DNA from: Chryseobacterium candidae
GTDB lineage: Bacteria > Bacteroidota > Bacteroidia > Flavobacteriales > Weeksellaceae
Length of the DNA: 50,180 nucleotides
Reading direction: 5' to 3'
NCBI RefSeq assembly: GCF_004916905.1
Contig: NZ_SDLV01000014.1
Span: forward strand, 1-50,180
Below are positions 15,934-24,861 of this stretch, in pieces; positions within the stretch are counted from its first letter, which is position 1; each line of letters begins with the position of its first letter. Below the pieces are notes generated by a model that was given only the letters and a program-made list of their open reading frames with translations, made no database searches and had not been told where the DNA came from. The position numbers and the translations under genes were made by a program.

Positions 15934-16950
15934 ATGTCAAATCAACCATTACAGACTTTAGGAGAATTTCTTATAGATAAACAGGACGATTTTCAGTATT
16001 CTACAGGTGAATTTTCTCGTCTTCTAAGTGCAATAAGATTGGCTTCGAAAGTGGTAAACAGAGAAGTAAATAAAGCCGGAATTGTAGATATAACAGGAGC
16101 TGCAGGAAACCAGAACGTTCAAGGGGAAGAGCAGCAGAAATTGGATGTGATCGCTAATGAAATTTTTATTACGGCTTTATCTCAGAGAGAGGTTGTTTGT
16201 GGTATTGCTTCTGAGGAAAATGATGATTTTATTGATATTAAATGTGGTGAAAACGGACATTTAAGCAAATATGTGGTATTAATTGATCCTTTGGATGGAT
16301 CTTCCAATATTGATGTCAATGTTTCCGTAGGAACTATTTTCTCCATCTACAGAAGAGTTACAGAACCGGGAACTCCTGTGCAGCTTGAAGACTTTTTACA
16401 AAAAGGTGTTAATCAGATTGCTGCGGGATATGTTATTTACGGTTCATCTACCATGATTGTTTACACAACTGGTAACGGAGTAAACGGATTTACATTAGAT
16501 CCATCTTTAGGAACGTATTATCTTTCTCATCCTAACATGACTTTCCCAAAAACAGGTAAAATCTATTCTATCAATGAAGGAAACTATATCAAATTTCCGC
16601 AGGGAGTAAAAAATTATCTTAAATACTGCCAGATGGAAGAAGGTGACCGTCCTTATACTTCAAGATATATTGGTTCTTTGGTTGCAGACTTCCACAGAAA
16701 TATGCTGAAAGGAGGAATTTATATTTATCCATCTTATTCACAGGCTCCCAATGGTAAATTAAGGCTTTTATACGAATGTAATCCAATGGCATTCCTTGCA
16801 GAGCAGGCAGGAGGAAAAGCAACAGACGGATTCAGAAGAATTCTTGAAGTAGAACCTACAGAACTTCACCAGAGAATTCCTTTCTTCTGTGGAAGTATTG
16901 AAATGGTAGAAAAAGCTGAAGAATTTATGCGTATTGACAGCGTGAAGTAA
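15934..16950 (+). CDS. fbp: class 1 fructose-1,6-bisphosphatase
   Basis: This 338-aa cytosolic gluconeogenic enzyme hydrolyses fructose 1,6-bisphosphate to fructose 6-phosphate. The metal/phosphate motif [20 protein letters not shown] (about 120-140) is the class 1 signature, preceded by [10 protein letters not shown], which supplies the acidic metal ligands. [20 protein letters not shown] and [19 protein letters not shown] are further family blocks. The length is normal. The stop TAA is immediately followed by the menC ATG, so the two are probably co-transcribed despite unrelated pathways. Confidence 0.97.
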   Translation: MSNQPLQTLGEFLIDKQDDFQYSTGEFSRLLSAIRLASKVVNREVNKAGIVDITGAAGNQNVQGEEQQKLDVIANEIFITALSQREVVCGIASEENDDFIDIKCGENGHLSKYVVLIDPLDGSSNIDVNVSVGTIFSIYRRVTEPGTPVQLEDFLQKGVNQIAAGYVIYGSSTMIVYTTGNGVNGFTLDPSLGTYYLSHPNMTFPKTGKIYSINEGNYIKFPQGVKNYLKYCQMEEGDRPYTSRYIGSLVADFHRNMLKGGIYIYPSYSQAPNGKLRLLYECNPMAFLAEQAGGKATDGFRRILEVEPTELHQRIPFFCGSIEMVEKAEEFMRIDSVK

Positions 16951-17967
16951 ATGGAAGCAACGTATTTACAATATTTATTACAATTTAAACGCCCGAGTGG
17001 AACATCTCGAGGCGTTTTGCTTGATAAAGAGACCTTTATTCTGACTATTTCCGAAGAAGGAAGAAAAGGAGTAGGGGAATGTGCTGTTTTCAGAGGACTG
17101 AGTTTTGATGACAGGCCTGATTATGAAGAAAAACTGAAATGGCTTTGTGAAAATATCAATCAGGACAGTGTTTTTTTGAAGAAGGAACTGAAAGAGTTTC
17201 CTTCGATCTGGTTTGGTTATGAGCAGGCCATTCAGAATTTGAAATATGGAGGTAGTCTTTATTTTCCAAGTGAATTTACCGAAGGAAAATCTGCCATTAC
17301 CATTAACGGCCTGATATGGATGGGCGATGCGGGATATATGGAAGAACAGATTCAGGAGAAGCTGGATAAAGGATTTCATTGCATTAAATTAAAAATTGGT
17401 GTCGATTGGAAATCTGAGCATGTTATTCTTCAGAAACTAAGAGAAAAATTCTCCAAGGATCAGCTGGAACTTCGTGTGGATGCTAACGGAGGATTCAGTA
17501 AAGAGGAAGCGTTAATTGTTTTACATCAGCTTGCCGATCTTCATATCCACTCCATTGAGCAGCCTGTCAAAGCCGGAAATTGGGATGATATGGCAGAGTT
17601 ATGTACAAAAACGCCTATTCCGATTGCATTGGATGAAGAACTGATCGGAATTACTGATCCTGAAAAAAAGAGACAGCTTTTAGAAAAAATTAAGCCTCAA
17701 TATATTATTTTAAAACCTGCCCTGGTAGGCGGCTTTTCAGGATCTGATGAGTGGATTTCCCTGGCTGAAAATCAGAATACAGGCTGGTGGATTACCTCAG
17801 CTCTGGAGAGTAATATCGGCTTGAATGCCATTGCTCAGTATACATTTACCAAAAAAAATCCAATGCCTCAAGGTTTAGGCACTGGAGCTTTATTTGTCAA
17901 TAATTTTGAATCTGATCTGGAGCTCAGAAATGAGCTGCTATGGTTCAAATATAACAAAAGTAATTAA
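16951..17967 (+). CDS. menC: o-succinylbenzoate synthase (enolase superfamily)
   Basis: This 338-aa enolase-superfamily protein has the full catalytic set: HCIKLKIGV (KxK base), RVDANGG (metal Asp), SIEQPV (metal Glu), ALDEELIG (metal Asp) and the second base Lys in IILKPALVGG. In Bacteroidota proteins of this size and sequence are MenC, dehydrating SHCHC to o-succinylbenzoate in menaquinone synthesis. The same fold also includes dipeptide epimerases, so the substrate is inferred. Menaquinone genes menF and menI occur later in the window (44493-46046), which supports the assignment. It starts at the base after the fbp stop. Its 3' end overlaps the antisense peptide gene by 4 nt. Confidence 0.85.
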   Translation: MEATYLQYLLQFKRPSGTSRGVLLDKETFILTISEEGRKGVGECAVFRGLSFDDRPDYEEKLKWLCENINQDSVFLKKELKEFPSIWFGYEQAIQNLKYGGSLYFPSEFTEGKSAITINGLIWMGDAGYMEEQIQEKLDKGFHCIKLKIGVDWKSEHVILQKLREKFSKDQLELRVDANGGFSKEEALIVLHQLADLHIHSIEQPVKAGNWDDMAELCTKTPIPIALDEELIGITDPEKKRQLLEKIKPQYIILKPALVGGFSGSDEWISLAENQNTGWWITSALESNIGLNAIAQYTFTKKNPMPQGLGTGALFVNNFESDLELRNELLWFKYNKSN

Positions 17968-18131
17968 CATAACGGTGCAGGTGAATCTGGACAGGTCGTC
18001 TGCCCACAATAATCCGGCTGCCATGATCTGCAGCACATTGCAGACGGATTCCAGCTGTTACACCCAAGAGGCGGTCTTCCTCCTTTGATGGTTTTTAATT
18101 CCCCTCTTTTGATTTTTTTTAGATTTTTCAT
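17964..18131 (-). CDS. GG-leader, cysteine-rich bacteriocin-like peptide
   Basis: This 55-aa peptide on the minus strand has the leader MKNLKKIKRGELKTIKGG, which has the Lys-rich, double-glycine layout of the bacteriocin-like peptides frequent in Chryseobacterium. The 37-residue remainder starts RPPLGC and contains six Cys (GC, MCC, YC, TC, LC as the last residue), six Pro and three Trp/Tyr. The even Cys count suggests three disulfides after secretion. It is convergent with menC and overlaps its stop by 4 nt. No modification enzyme, C39 peptidase/ABC exporter or immunity gene lies nearby, so export must depend on genes elsewhere. An antimicrobial role is inferred from the leader only. Confidence 0.8.
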   Translation of the reverse strand: MKNLKKIKRGELKTIKGGRPPLGCNSWNPSAMCCRSWQPDYCGQTTCPDSPAPLC

Positions 18132-18577
18132 GATAATAATTTTATTTGATTGTTAAGTAAATGTCGATAACTTTTTTTAATTATACAACATATGGAGAAT
18201 TATTTAGTAACATTTAACAATTCCTCTGAAATGTTTGAATAGTTTTGAATATGAGTTTGGTTGGTTGCATTCTTTTAGCATGGCAATCCCTTCCTGTTCA
18301 GAATATATAAATTTTTTTTATCCGGTCTGTAGGGGAGACCTGGTAGCTGTGGTTCGGATATTTTTTTGATTTAAAGGTTGTTACTCAATTAAATCACATC
18401 TTTTACAAAGATGGCTTTCTTTAAATAATTTAATATAAAAGAAACCCTTTTTTTAATCTGTCCCATAATAAAAAATTATATTTCCCTAATGTATGAATTA
18501 GCAATCTCTGTGCCATACTGTAATTGAGAGCTGATTTTAACATAGGGTTTATTTTTAAGAATTCTTCTAATTATTTG
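18132..18577. other. long intergenic region upstream of the Cys-rich peptide gene
   Basis: 446 nt without a credible gene. It should hold the promoter of the minus-strand peptide gene, but no exact TAnnTTTG box was found. Its one notable element is the hairpin-forming stretch at 18319-18367. Confidence 0.5.
18319..18367 (+). other. structured element with T-run, possible small RNA end or terminator
   Basis: An outer stem TATCCG/CGGATA (18319-18324 with 18355-18360) encloses a hairpin GTCT/AGAC (18325-18328 with 18336-18339) and a G/T-rich arm. A run of seven T follows on the plus strand. The GC content is far above the AT-rich surroundings. No gene on the plus strand ends here, so what it terminates is unclear. 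Confidence 0.35.
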
Positions 18578-19708
18578 TTAAGAAATAATTGTGAAAATAT
18601 TTTCGTTATCTTTTGTTCTGCTGGTGATAAGATTTCTGTCAATTCCGTATAAATTCTGGAAGATATCATTTTGTACCTGCGAGCTTGAAAGATATCCCCA
18701 ATGGTTTCCCACTTCATATTTATAGCTGTCCAGAAGATCATCTTTTACGAAGGTACAATCAATAACAGACACAATATCTTTATAATGATCAATTCCGCTG
18801 GGACCGTTTTTGCCAAGTCTTGGGGTGAGAATGTTTTTTGTAAACTGAGAAGCCCCCAGAATAATATCCTGTCTGTTCAAGTAAATAGAAATCCTGTTGG
18901 CCAATAAAGGAAGTTTATTAAATGAGTCCTCTGAATCTTCAAATACTTTATAGCTCACATCAGCATTCAGCAGTACAACCTGGTCAATGACACGAAGGAT
19001 ATTTTCCCTTTTAAGGCTGTATAACATGCTTTGAAGCACTCTGTTTCCCATAGAGTGTGCCATTAAATGTATTCTTTGATTGCAGGGAGTAAGATTCCGG
19101 TTGGAAAAAATATCTTTTAAAAATTGAGTATAGAAATAAAACATTCTCATCAGAGATGTTCCGGAATTGATACTGGAAGCCTTATCATCAAAATAGCTCA
19201 ATGGGATGATACTGCCGGAGGCCGGCCAGCTCACAAATAAGATATGCTCTACAGGAGACGCGGGATTATCAATGAATATTTTCTTAAGATCAAGGATAGC
19301 CTTTAATTCATCATCAAAATCATACAAATAACCATGGATGAATATCATTACATCACTTCTGTCTTTGGTGGAAGACATGTTTTTGTACAGTTCATAAAAC
19401 ATTCTTTGGGTTCCGCCAAGATTATTGGCCGTAAGAGAAGATTTTTTAATTCCTTTTTCACTCAACAGAACGTCTAAAACTTCTTCATAACCCTGTTTTT
19501 CGGGTTCAGAAAAAAGTTGGTAATTTAAAATATTTCTGTTGGTGTAATCTTTCTTCTTTTTGGCCTGAGCGCTTGGTTCTTTATAATTGTCAAAATCACA
19601 TTTAGCGATTCTGAAATTAGGAATTGAGTATTCTTCATTGGAAAAAGAGTCTACTTTTTCGCCTTTATGCCGGATAATTTTCCGGTTGCTTAAGATATAA
19701 ACGGCCAT
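18578..19708 (-). CDS. alpha/beta hydrolase (DUF900-like)
   Basis: This 376-aa protein appears cytosolic, with no signal peptide. The nucleophile elbow AHSMGNRVLQ (Ser about residue 220) and the preceding segment DVMIFIHGYLYDFDDELKAI (about 138-157; oxyanion HGY) fit the DUF900 alpha/beta hydrolase family. A GNHWGY segment near the C-terminus may supply the catalytic His, and the Asp may come from LNADVSYKVF. The N-terminal 90 residues are charged and without a recognised domain. Substrate unknown. It is transcribed divergently from glnS. Confidence 0.75.
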   Translation of the reverse strand: MAVYILSNRKIIRHKGEKVDSFSNEEYSIPNFRIAKCDFDNYKEPSAQAKKKKDYTNRNILNYQLFSEPEKQGYEEVLDVLLSEKGIKKSSLTANNLGGTQRMFYELYKNMSSTKDRSDVMIFIHGYLYDFDDELKAILDLKKIFIDNPASPVEHILFVSWPASGSIIPLSYFDDKASSINSGTSLMRMFYFYTQFLKDIFSNRNLTPCNQRIHLMAHSMGNRVLQSMLYSLKRENILRVIDQVVLLNADVSYKVFEDSEDSFNKLPLLANRISIYLNRQDIILGASQFTKNILTPRLGKNGPSGIDHYKDIVSVIDCTFVKDDLLDSYKYEVGNHWGYLSSSQVQNDIFQNLYGIDRNLITSRTKDNENIFTIIS

Positions 19709-19817
19709 AAGGGGTAATGGGTTAAAATGGTATTAGCTTTCCCAAGTTAGTGAAAAGTATTGAATTACAATCAATGAGGCTTTTAAATTATCACTTTTAC
19801 AAAAGCTTATTTTTCCG

Positions 19818-19825
19818 TAACTTTG
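19818..19825 (+). promoter_or_regulatory. -7 box for glnS
   Basis: An exact TAACTTTG lies 37 nt before the glnS ATG. A -33 TTG is not present at the expected spacing, so only the -7 element is supported. Confidence 0.45.
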
Positions 19826-19861
19826 TGAAACTTTTTTTGCTAAAAAATAAAAGCTACTTTA

Positions 19862-21535
19862 ATGGAAGAAGAAAAAAAATCACTCAATTTTATTGAGCAA
19901 ATTATAGAAGATGATTTGGCAAACGGTCTGAAAAGAGATCAGATCCGTTTCCGTTTTCCACCTGAACCGAATGGATATCTGCATGTAGGGCATACAAAAG
20001 CTATCTGCATCAACTTCGGTCTTGGTGAAAAATACAATGCTCCCGTAAACCTTCGTTTTGACGATACGAACCCTGAAAAAGAAGAACAGGAATTCGTAGA
20101 TTCTATCATGAAAGACGTTGAATGGTTAGGTTTCAAATGGGATAAAGTTTTGTACGCATCCGATTACTTCCAGCAGCTTTACGATTGGGCAGTTCAGTTA
20201 ATTAAAGAAGGAAAAGCTTACGTAGATGAGCAGCCGTCTGAAGTGATTACTGAGCAAAGAAAGAACCCCGCAGAACCGGGAATTGAATCTCCATACAGAA
20301 ACCGTCCTGTGGAGGAATCGTTGGATTTATTCGAAAGGATGAAAAACGGAGAATTTGAAAGTGGTTCAATGTCTCTTCGTGCAAAAATCGACATGGTTTC
20401 GCCCAATATGAATATGCGTGACCCTGTGATGTACAGAATTTTGAATAAGCCTCACCACAGAACAGGTACAGCCTGGAAAATTTATCCAATGTACGACTGG
20501 GCTCATGGTGAATCTGATTATATCGAACAAATTTCGCATTCATTATGTTCTTTGGAGTTTGAAAACCACAGACCTTTGTACAACTGGTATTTAGATCAGG
20601 TTTACGAAGAAGGAAGAGTTAAAAACAAGCAGAGAGAATTTGCAAGGATGAATGTTTCCTATATGATTACTTCCAAAAGAAAGCTTCAGAGACTGGTTGC
20701 TGAAGGGGTTGTAACCGGATGGGATGATCCTAGAATGCCTACCATTTCAGGGATGAGAAGAAAAGGATTTACTCCTGCTTCTATCAGAAACTTTATTGAG
20801 AAAGTAGGAGTAGCAAAAAGAGAAAACCTTATCGAAATTCAGTTGCTTGATTTCTGCGTGCGTGAAGACCTGAATAAGGTTGCCAAGCGTGTGATGGCAG
20901 TTGTAGATCCCGTGAAATTGGTGATCGAAAACTATCCGGAAGACAAAGAAGAATGGTTGGAAACTGAGAATAATCCTGAACAGGAAAATGCAGGAACAAG
21001 AGAAGTACCATTCTCAAGAGAAATCTATATTGAACGTGAAGACTTCAAAGAAGAAGCTAACAATAAATTCTTCAGACTTAAACTGGGTGGAGAAGTTCGT
21101 TTGAAATCTGCCTATATCATCAAAGCTGAAAGAGTAGAGAAGGACGAAAATGGTGAGATAACAACCATCTATGCTACCTATGATGAGAAGAGTAAATCGG
21201 GAAGCGGAACAGAGGAAAGTTTAAGAAAAGTAAAAGGAACTTTACACTGGGTATCTGCAAAACATGCTATTCCTGTAGAAGTAAGAATCTACAACCAACT
21301 GTTTACAGTGGAACAGCCTGATGCGGAAAAAGATGTAGATTTCTTAAACTTCATCAACCCTGAGTCTGTAACAACGGTAAAAGGATTTGCTGAGCCAGGC
21401 CTGAAAGACGTTGCTGTGGGAGAACCATTACAGTTCCAGAGAATCGGATATTTTACAAAAGATCATGATTCTACAGATGATACATTGGTATTTAACCGAA
21501 CAGTAACTTTGAAAGATTCTTATAAACCTGAATAA
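19862..21535 (+). CDS. glnS: glutamine--tRNA ligase
   Basis: This 557-aa class I aminoacyl-tRNA synthetase charges tRNA-Gln with glutamine. RFPPEPNGYLHVGHTKAI (about 28-45) carries the HIGH motif as HVGH. SYMITSKRKL (about 267-276) carries the KMSKS equivalent. YPMYDWAHGESDYIEQISHS is the conserved GlnRS block that distinguishes it from GluRS. The C-terminal part (about 340-550) is the beta-barrel anticodon-binding region. Length and start are normal (MEEEKKSLNFIEQIIEDDL). A strong terminator follows. Confidence 0.97.
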   Translation: MEEEKKSLNFIEQIIEDDLANGLKRDQIRFRFPPEPNGYLHVGHTKAICINFGLGEKYNAPVNLRFDDTNPEKEEQEFVDSIMKDVEWLGFKWDKVLYASDYFQQLYDWAVQLIKEGKAYVDEQPSEVITEQRKNPAEPGIESPYRNRPVEESLDLFERMKNGEFESGSMSLRAKIDMVSPNMNMRDPVMYRILNKPHHRTGTAWKIYPMYDWAHGESDYIEQISHSLCSLEFENHRPLYNWYLDQVYEEGRVKNKQREFARMNVSYMITSKRKLQRLVAEGVVTGWDDPRMPTISGMRRKGFTPASIRNFIEKVGVAKRENLIEIQLLDFCVREDLNKVAKRVMAVVDPVKLVIENYPEDKEEWLETENNPEQENAGTREVPFSREIYIEREDFKEEANNKFFRLKLGGEVRLKSAYIIKAERVEKDENGEITTIYATYDEKSKSGSGTEESLRKVKGTLHWVSAKHAIPVEVRIYNQLFTVEQPDAEKDVDFLNFINPESVTTVKGFAEPGLKDVAVGEPLQFQRIGYFTKDHDSTDDTLVFNRTVTLKDSYKPE

Positions 21536-21558
21536 TTTTCAGGAACAGATCATAAAAC

Positions 21559-21589
21559 AAAAGCAGGACTTACATGAAGTCTTGCTTTT
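21559..21589 (+). terminator. glnS terminator
   Basis: A 12-bp stem AAAAGCAGGACT/AGTCTTGCTTTT (21559-21570 with 21578-21589, one G-U pair) has a 7-nt loop and a T-rich tail. It lies 23 nt after the glnS stop. Confidence 0.8.
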
Positions 21590-21729
21590 ATTATTTAATA
21601 GTTTAAAATCTGAAATTTAAGATTCTACTTCAGGAAATCCTTGTCCTGATAGGTGGGGTTTGGATATTTAATTTATAAAATCCATGTGCTCTAAATTTTT
21701 GATTAAAGATATTTTTATTCGATGATCTT

Positions 21730-23658
21730 TTAGCCTTTTACTCCTTTTACCCATTCCTGAAATCTGGTCAGGAAAGATTCATGCTCTTCCTGTTCTTCCG
21801 GACGGTTTACAAGGATATGTTCAAAGTAAGTTCCTTTTAATATTTTTCTTAAAATTCCTTCTCCTAAGAAAGGTTTATAATCATTCAAAGCCTGGGTAGC
21901 TTTTAATAAATGTCGGATGTCATATTGTAACGGATTGATATCCGGAACCTGCTTATTAAGATTCAAAAGATTGTAAACTGCTATTCTCGCCGTTCTCACA
22001 GAGCTTTCCATGGTGAAGACAACATCATTATTGGTTTCTACAAACTGTCCTACAAGACCTAAGTTGGTACATCCTTCAGGAACTACTCTAGGACGGTCTC
22101 CCATTGCTCTAGGCATGAACATAGAAGTGATGTAAGGCATGAATGCTGTACGTACAATGGTGTTTTCTATAACGTTATCGAATTGATCCGTCATTCCAAG
22201 GTGATAACATAGCTCAGCAAGAATTTCGTTTCCTGTACACTGAGGCATTGGCTTTTTGATAAAATTACCTTCTTTATCCATCAGTAAAGCGTATACCCAT
22301 ACTACAAGAATGTCATCCGGCTGGGTAGGGAAGTGCGGCTGTCTGTTGCAGGTAAAGCTCATCACCCAATTAGAATCTGTAATGGTAATAATTCCTCCCG
22401 TAGCAGTTCTTCCTGAATAAGGATCATTTACACACAGTTCTTTCAGTTTTTCTGTAAAGGCAGATGGACGACAGGTTAACGTAGCAGATTCCCATGAAGA
22501 TTTTTCAATATGACTACAGAATTTTTCAGGCTTCCCGAACACTTCAGATTTCGCTGCAAGATTTTTCCACAGTTTCCATCCGGCACTTTGTCCGGCGCTG
22601 CTGTTGTCTATCGTAACTTCGGGAATAGTATTGTTGTCTCCGTAGAATGTACTTTCAGTCATAGATCCGGTAGTTACAATTACGTAGTCGTCTTTACCGA
22701 TCGGTATTCTTACTTCTTCGCCATTTTGTTCAGTGATGATTCCTTCTACTGTTTTTCCTTCAGTATTAATATGAATATCAAGATCTTTTACCAAAGTGTT
22801 GAACTGGATCTGTACTCCTTTTTCCACAAGGAAGTTTTTTAATGGAGTTACGTACGTATCGTACTGGTTATATTTTGGGAAAACAAGGCATGAGAAGTCT
22901 TTCATTCCGTCAATGGCATGAAGAAATCTGTGCATATAGAGTTTCAGTTCCAGTAAGCTGTGCCAGTTTTCGAAGGCAAACATAGAACGCCAGAAAAACC
23001 AGAAATTACTGTTCAGGAAAGACTCAGAAAAATAATCTTCAATGGTAAGGTCGTCCAGCTCTTCTTTTTTCTTTAGCAACAATTTTACAATGGCCAGCTG
23101 ATCCTTTTTCTCAAGTCCGAATTTACTGAAATCCTTGATCTGTCCCTGATTATGAATGAGTCTTGCTTTGGAATAGTTCGGGTCATTATCATTTATGAGG
23201 CGGTATTCATCCAGCACACTGTAAGGCGCAGGCAGCTCCAGGGCAGGAATATCCTGAAACATATCCCATAAATTTTCATAGGTCATATCCATTTCTCTTC
23301 CTCCACGTATGATGTAACCGTCTTTGGCATTACCGGCTCCATCCAGAGATCCGCCTTCCACATCCAGCTGATCGAGAAAAATAATATTTTTGCCTGGTAC
23401 ACGGCCATCACGGATAAAATAATACGCTGCCGACATACCGGCAATTCCGCTTCCTACAATATAGATTTTACTGTTTTCGTAAGATTGCAAAGGAATACCT
23501 TTATTACGTTGGTAATTTCCGATCTGGTCGGAGAAAGGCATCGTCTTTTCAGGAGTGTTAATCTGAACTTCTTTACTTGAATCCGGTTCGTGGTTTACTT
23601 TGCCGAACTGCTCAGAGGCATTTAAAACTTTATCGAATTTTGAATTGATCGTACTCAT
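21730..23658 (-). CDS. ohyA: oleate hydratase
   Basis: This 642-aa FAD-dependent hydratase (formerly 'myosin-cross-reactive antigen') adds water to cis-9 unsaturated fatty acids to give 10-hydroxy acids. The dinucleotide motif [15 protein letters not shown] has GSGIAG at 69-74. [15 protein letters not shown] places Glu at 122, and [13 protein letters not shown] places Tyr at 241. These are the catalytic residues reported for Elizabethkingia meningoseptica OhyA, at the same numbers. GTP-like C-terminal blocks ([20 protein letters not shown]) are intact. It detoxifies host or plant unsaturated fatty acids. An AraC regulator lies 89 nt upstream on the same strand and is a likely controller. Confidence 0.96.
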   Translation of the reverse strand: MSTINSKFDKVLNASEQFGKVNHEPDSSKEVQINTPEKTMPFSDQIGNYQRNKGIPLQSYENSKIYIVGSGIAGMSAAYYFIRDGRVPGKNIIFLDQLDVEGGSLDGAGNAKDGYIIRGGREMDMTYENLWDMFQDIPALELPAPYSVLDEYRLINDNDPNYSKARLIHNQGQIKDFSKFGLEKKDQLAIVKLLLKKKEELDDLTIEDYFSESFLNSNFWFFWRSMFAFENWHSLLELKLYMHRFLHAIDGMKDFSCLVFPKYNQYDTYVTPLKNFLVEKGVQIQFNTLVKDLDIHINTEGKTVEGIITEQNGEEVRIPIGKDDYVIVTTGSMTESTFYGDNNTIPEVTIDNSSAGQSAGWKLWKNLAAKSEVFGKPEKFCSHIEKSSWESATLTCRPSAFTEKLKELCVNDPYSGRTATGGIITITDSNWVMSFTCNRQPHFPTQPDDILVVWVYALLMDKEGNFIKKPMPQCTGNEILAELCYHLGMTDQFDNVIENTIVRTAFMPYITSMFMPRAMGDRPRVVPEGCTNLGLVGQFVETNNDVVFTMESSVRTARIAVYNLLNLNKQVPDINPLQYDIRHLLKATQALNDYKPFLGEGILRKILKGTYFEHILVNRPEEQEEHESFLTRFQEWVKGVKG

Positions 23659-23747
23659 CTTTTATTGTTTTTAATTAACAGTATAAAGGTACCTCTATTC
23701 AGAAAGCGAGATATATCCTCAAGTTCAGAATTATTATCCCCAAATTC

Positions 23748-24626
23748 TCATGACTGAATATTTTCTTTAGTTCTGTATTCCGAAGGTGAAAGCGTCGTAT
23801 GTTTTTTAAAGAAACGGCCGAAGGCTGACGCCGAATTAAACTGAAGTTCAAAGGCAATTTCTGATATGGTGATCCCGGGATTTCCAAGCATGACATAAGC
23901 TTCTTTAAGCAGCGCTTCATCAATAACCTCATGAGGGGTTTTTCCACTTGCTTTCTTAATGATTTCGATGAGGTATTTATTGGAAACATGAAGTTGGTCT
24001 GCATAAAACTGAACCCCCCGTTCCCTGGTGATATTTTCACGGACCAGTTTACTGAATTTGAGATAAAGGTCTTTTTTCCCTTCTTCTTTTTCCGGATTGG
24101 AAGCATTTTCCTGTTCCATAATCTCAGCAGTCTCCAGCAGAAGATTGAAAATAATGGTACGGATAATCTCTTCCGTAAACTTTCCCTGCTTTTTCGATTT
24201 TTTATCAAGGTAGTCCAGAAGGTTTTGCAGGAGTGAAGAATTTGTTGCCGTAGTTTTTACGATGCTGTATGAACCTTTGGGAAAAAGATTCATTTTTTCA
24301 ATAATAAAAGGATTGGAAATATTTTTAATCAGAAAATTCTTGTCGAAGAACAGCAGTTTCATCGTAAAATCTTCACTAGTCTTTACAAATTTTACAATCG
24401 TGGAAGGAGCAGCCATAAGAAAACTGTGGGCCTCTATTTTATATTTCTGACGGTCTATCTCAATATTAATTTCTCCGGCAGTACAGATACACAGAGCGTA
24501 ATAATCCATCCTGAAAGGAGCCTTAGGGAATTTGAAAATGGGTTTCCCGGAAGAAATGTAATAGGATTGCAGGCAGTCAATACTGTAAAAGGATAGCGTA
24601 TCATGTAAATTTTCGTAGGTTACCAT
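23748..24626 (-). CDS. AraC family transcriptional regulator
   Basis: This 292-aa protein has an N-terminal cupin-like sensing region (about 25-160; FRMDYYALCICTAGEINIEI) and a C-terminal AraC double helix-turn-helix (about 190-288; FYADQLHVSNKYLIEIIKKA, then ISEIAFELQFNSASAFGRFF and SPSEYR). No membrane segment. It lies upstream of ohyA on the same strand and divergent from an MFS transporter gene. Control of fatty-acid hydration, of efflux, or of both is suggested by position only. The effector is unknown. Confidence 0.88.
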   Translation of the reverse strand: MVTYENLHDTLSFYSIDCLQSYYISSGKPIFKFPKAPFRMDYYALCICTAGEINIEIDRQKYKIEAHSFLMAAPSTIVKFVKTSEDFTMKLLFFDKNFLIKNISNPFIIEKMNLFPKGSYSIVKTTATNSSLLQNLLDYLDKKSKKQGKFTEEIIRTIIFNLLLETAEIMEQENASNPEKEEGKKDLYLKFSKLVRENITRERGVQFYADQLHVSNKYLIEIIKKASGKTPHEVIDEALLKEAYVMLGNPGITISEIAFELQFNSASAFGRFFKKHTTLSPSEYRTKENIQS

Positions 24627-24825
24627 TCTTAGTATTGATTAAATTTTATGGTGTTTTGAAGAGGTTTTTAGCTTAAATAGCCTTACTGTTACTGCAATTT
24701 ACGATTTTTATAAAAGTCTTTGGATTTTATATTTAAAATAATCCATTTTTACACTGACAGGCTGTTTGTATGGAAATTATTGATGAAAAAGGTTTTAAAT
24801 AGAGGCTTTTTGGGTTATTTTTAGC

Positions 24826-24833
24826 TAATTTTG
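24826..24833 (+). promoter_or_regulatory. -7 box for the MFS transporter gene
   Basis: An exact TAATTTTG followed by CAC lies 28 nt before the GTG start of the transporter. It is in the divergent gap with the AraC gene. A -33 TTG at normal spacing is not seen. Confidence 0.45.
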
Positions 24834-24861
24834 CACTTTCAAATTTCCCCAAAATAGTATT

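Noticed and set aside
16978..17379. 133-aa minus-strand frame inside menC
   Set aside because: menC on the plus strand has all catalytic motifs; the other frame shows none.
18251..18310. 19-codon plus-strand frame in the long gap
   Set aside because: No leader, motif or promoter; too short to support.
23699..24208. 169-aa minus-strand frame
   Set aside because: Out-of-frame shadow of the AraC gene; basic, motif-free translation.
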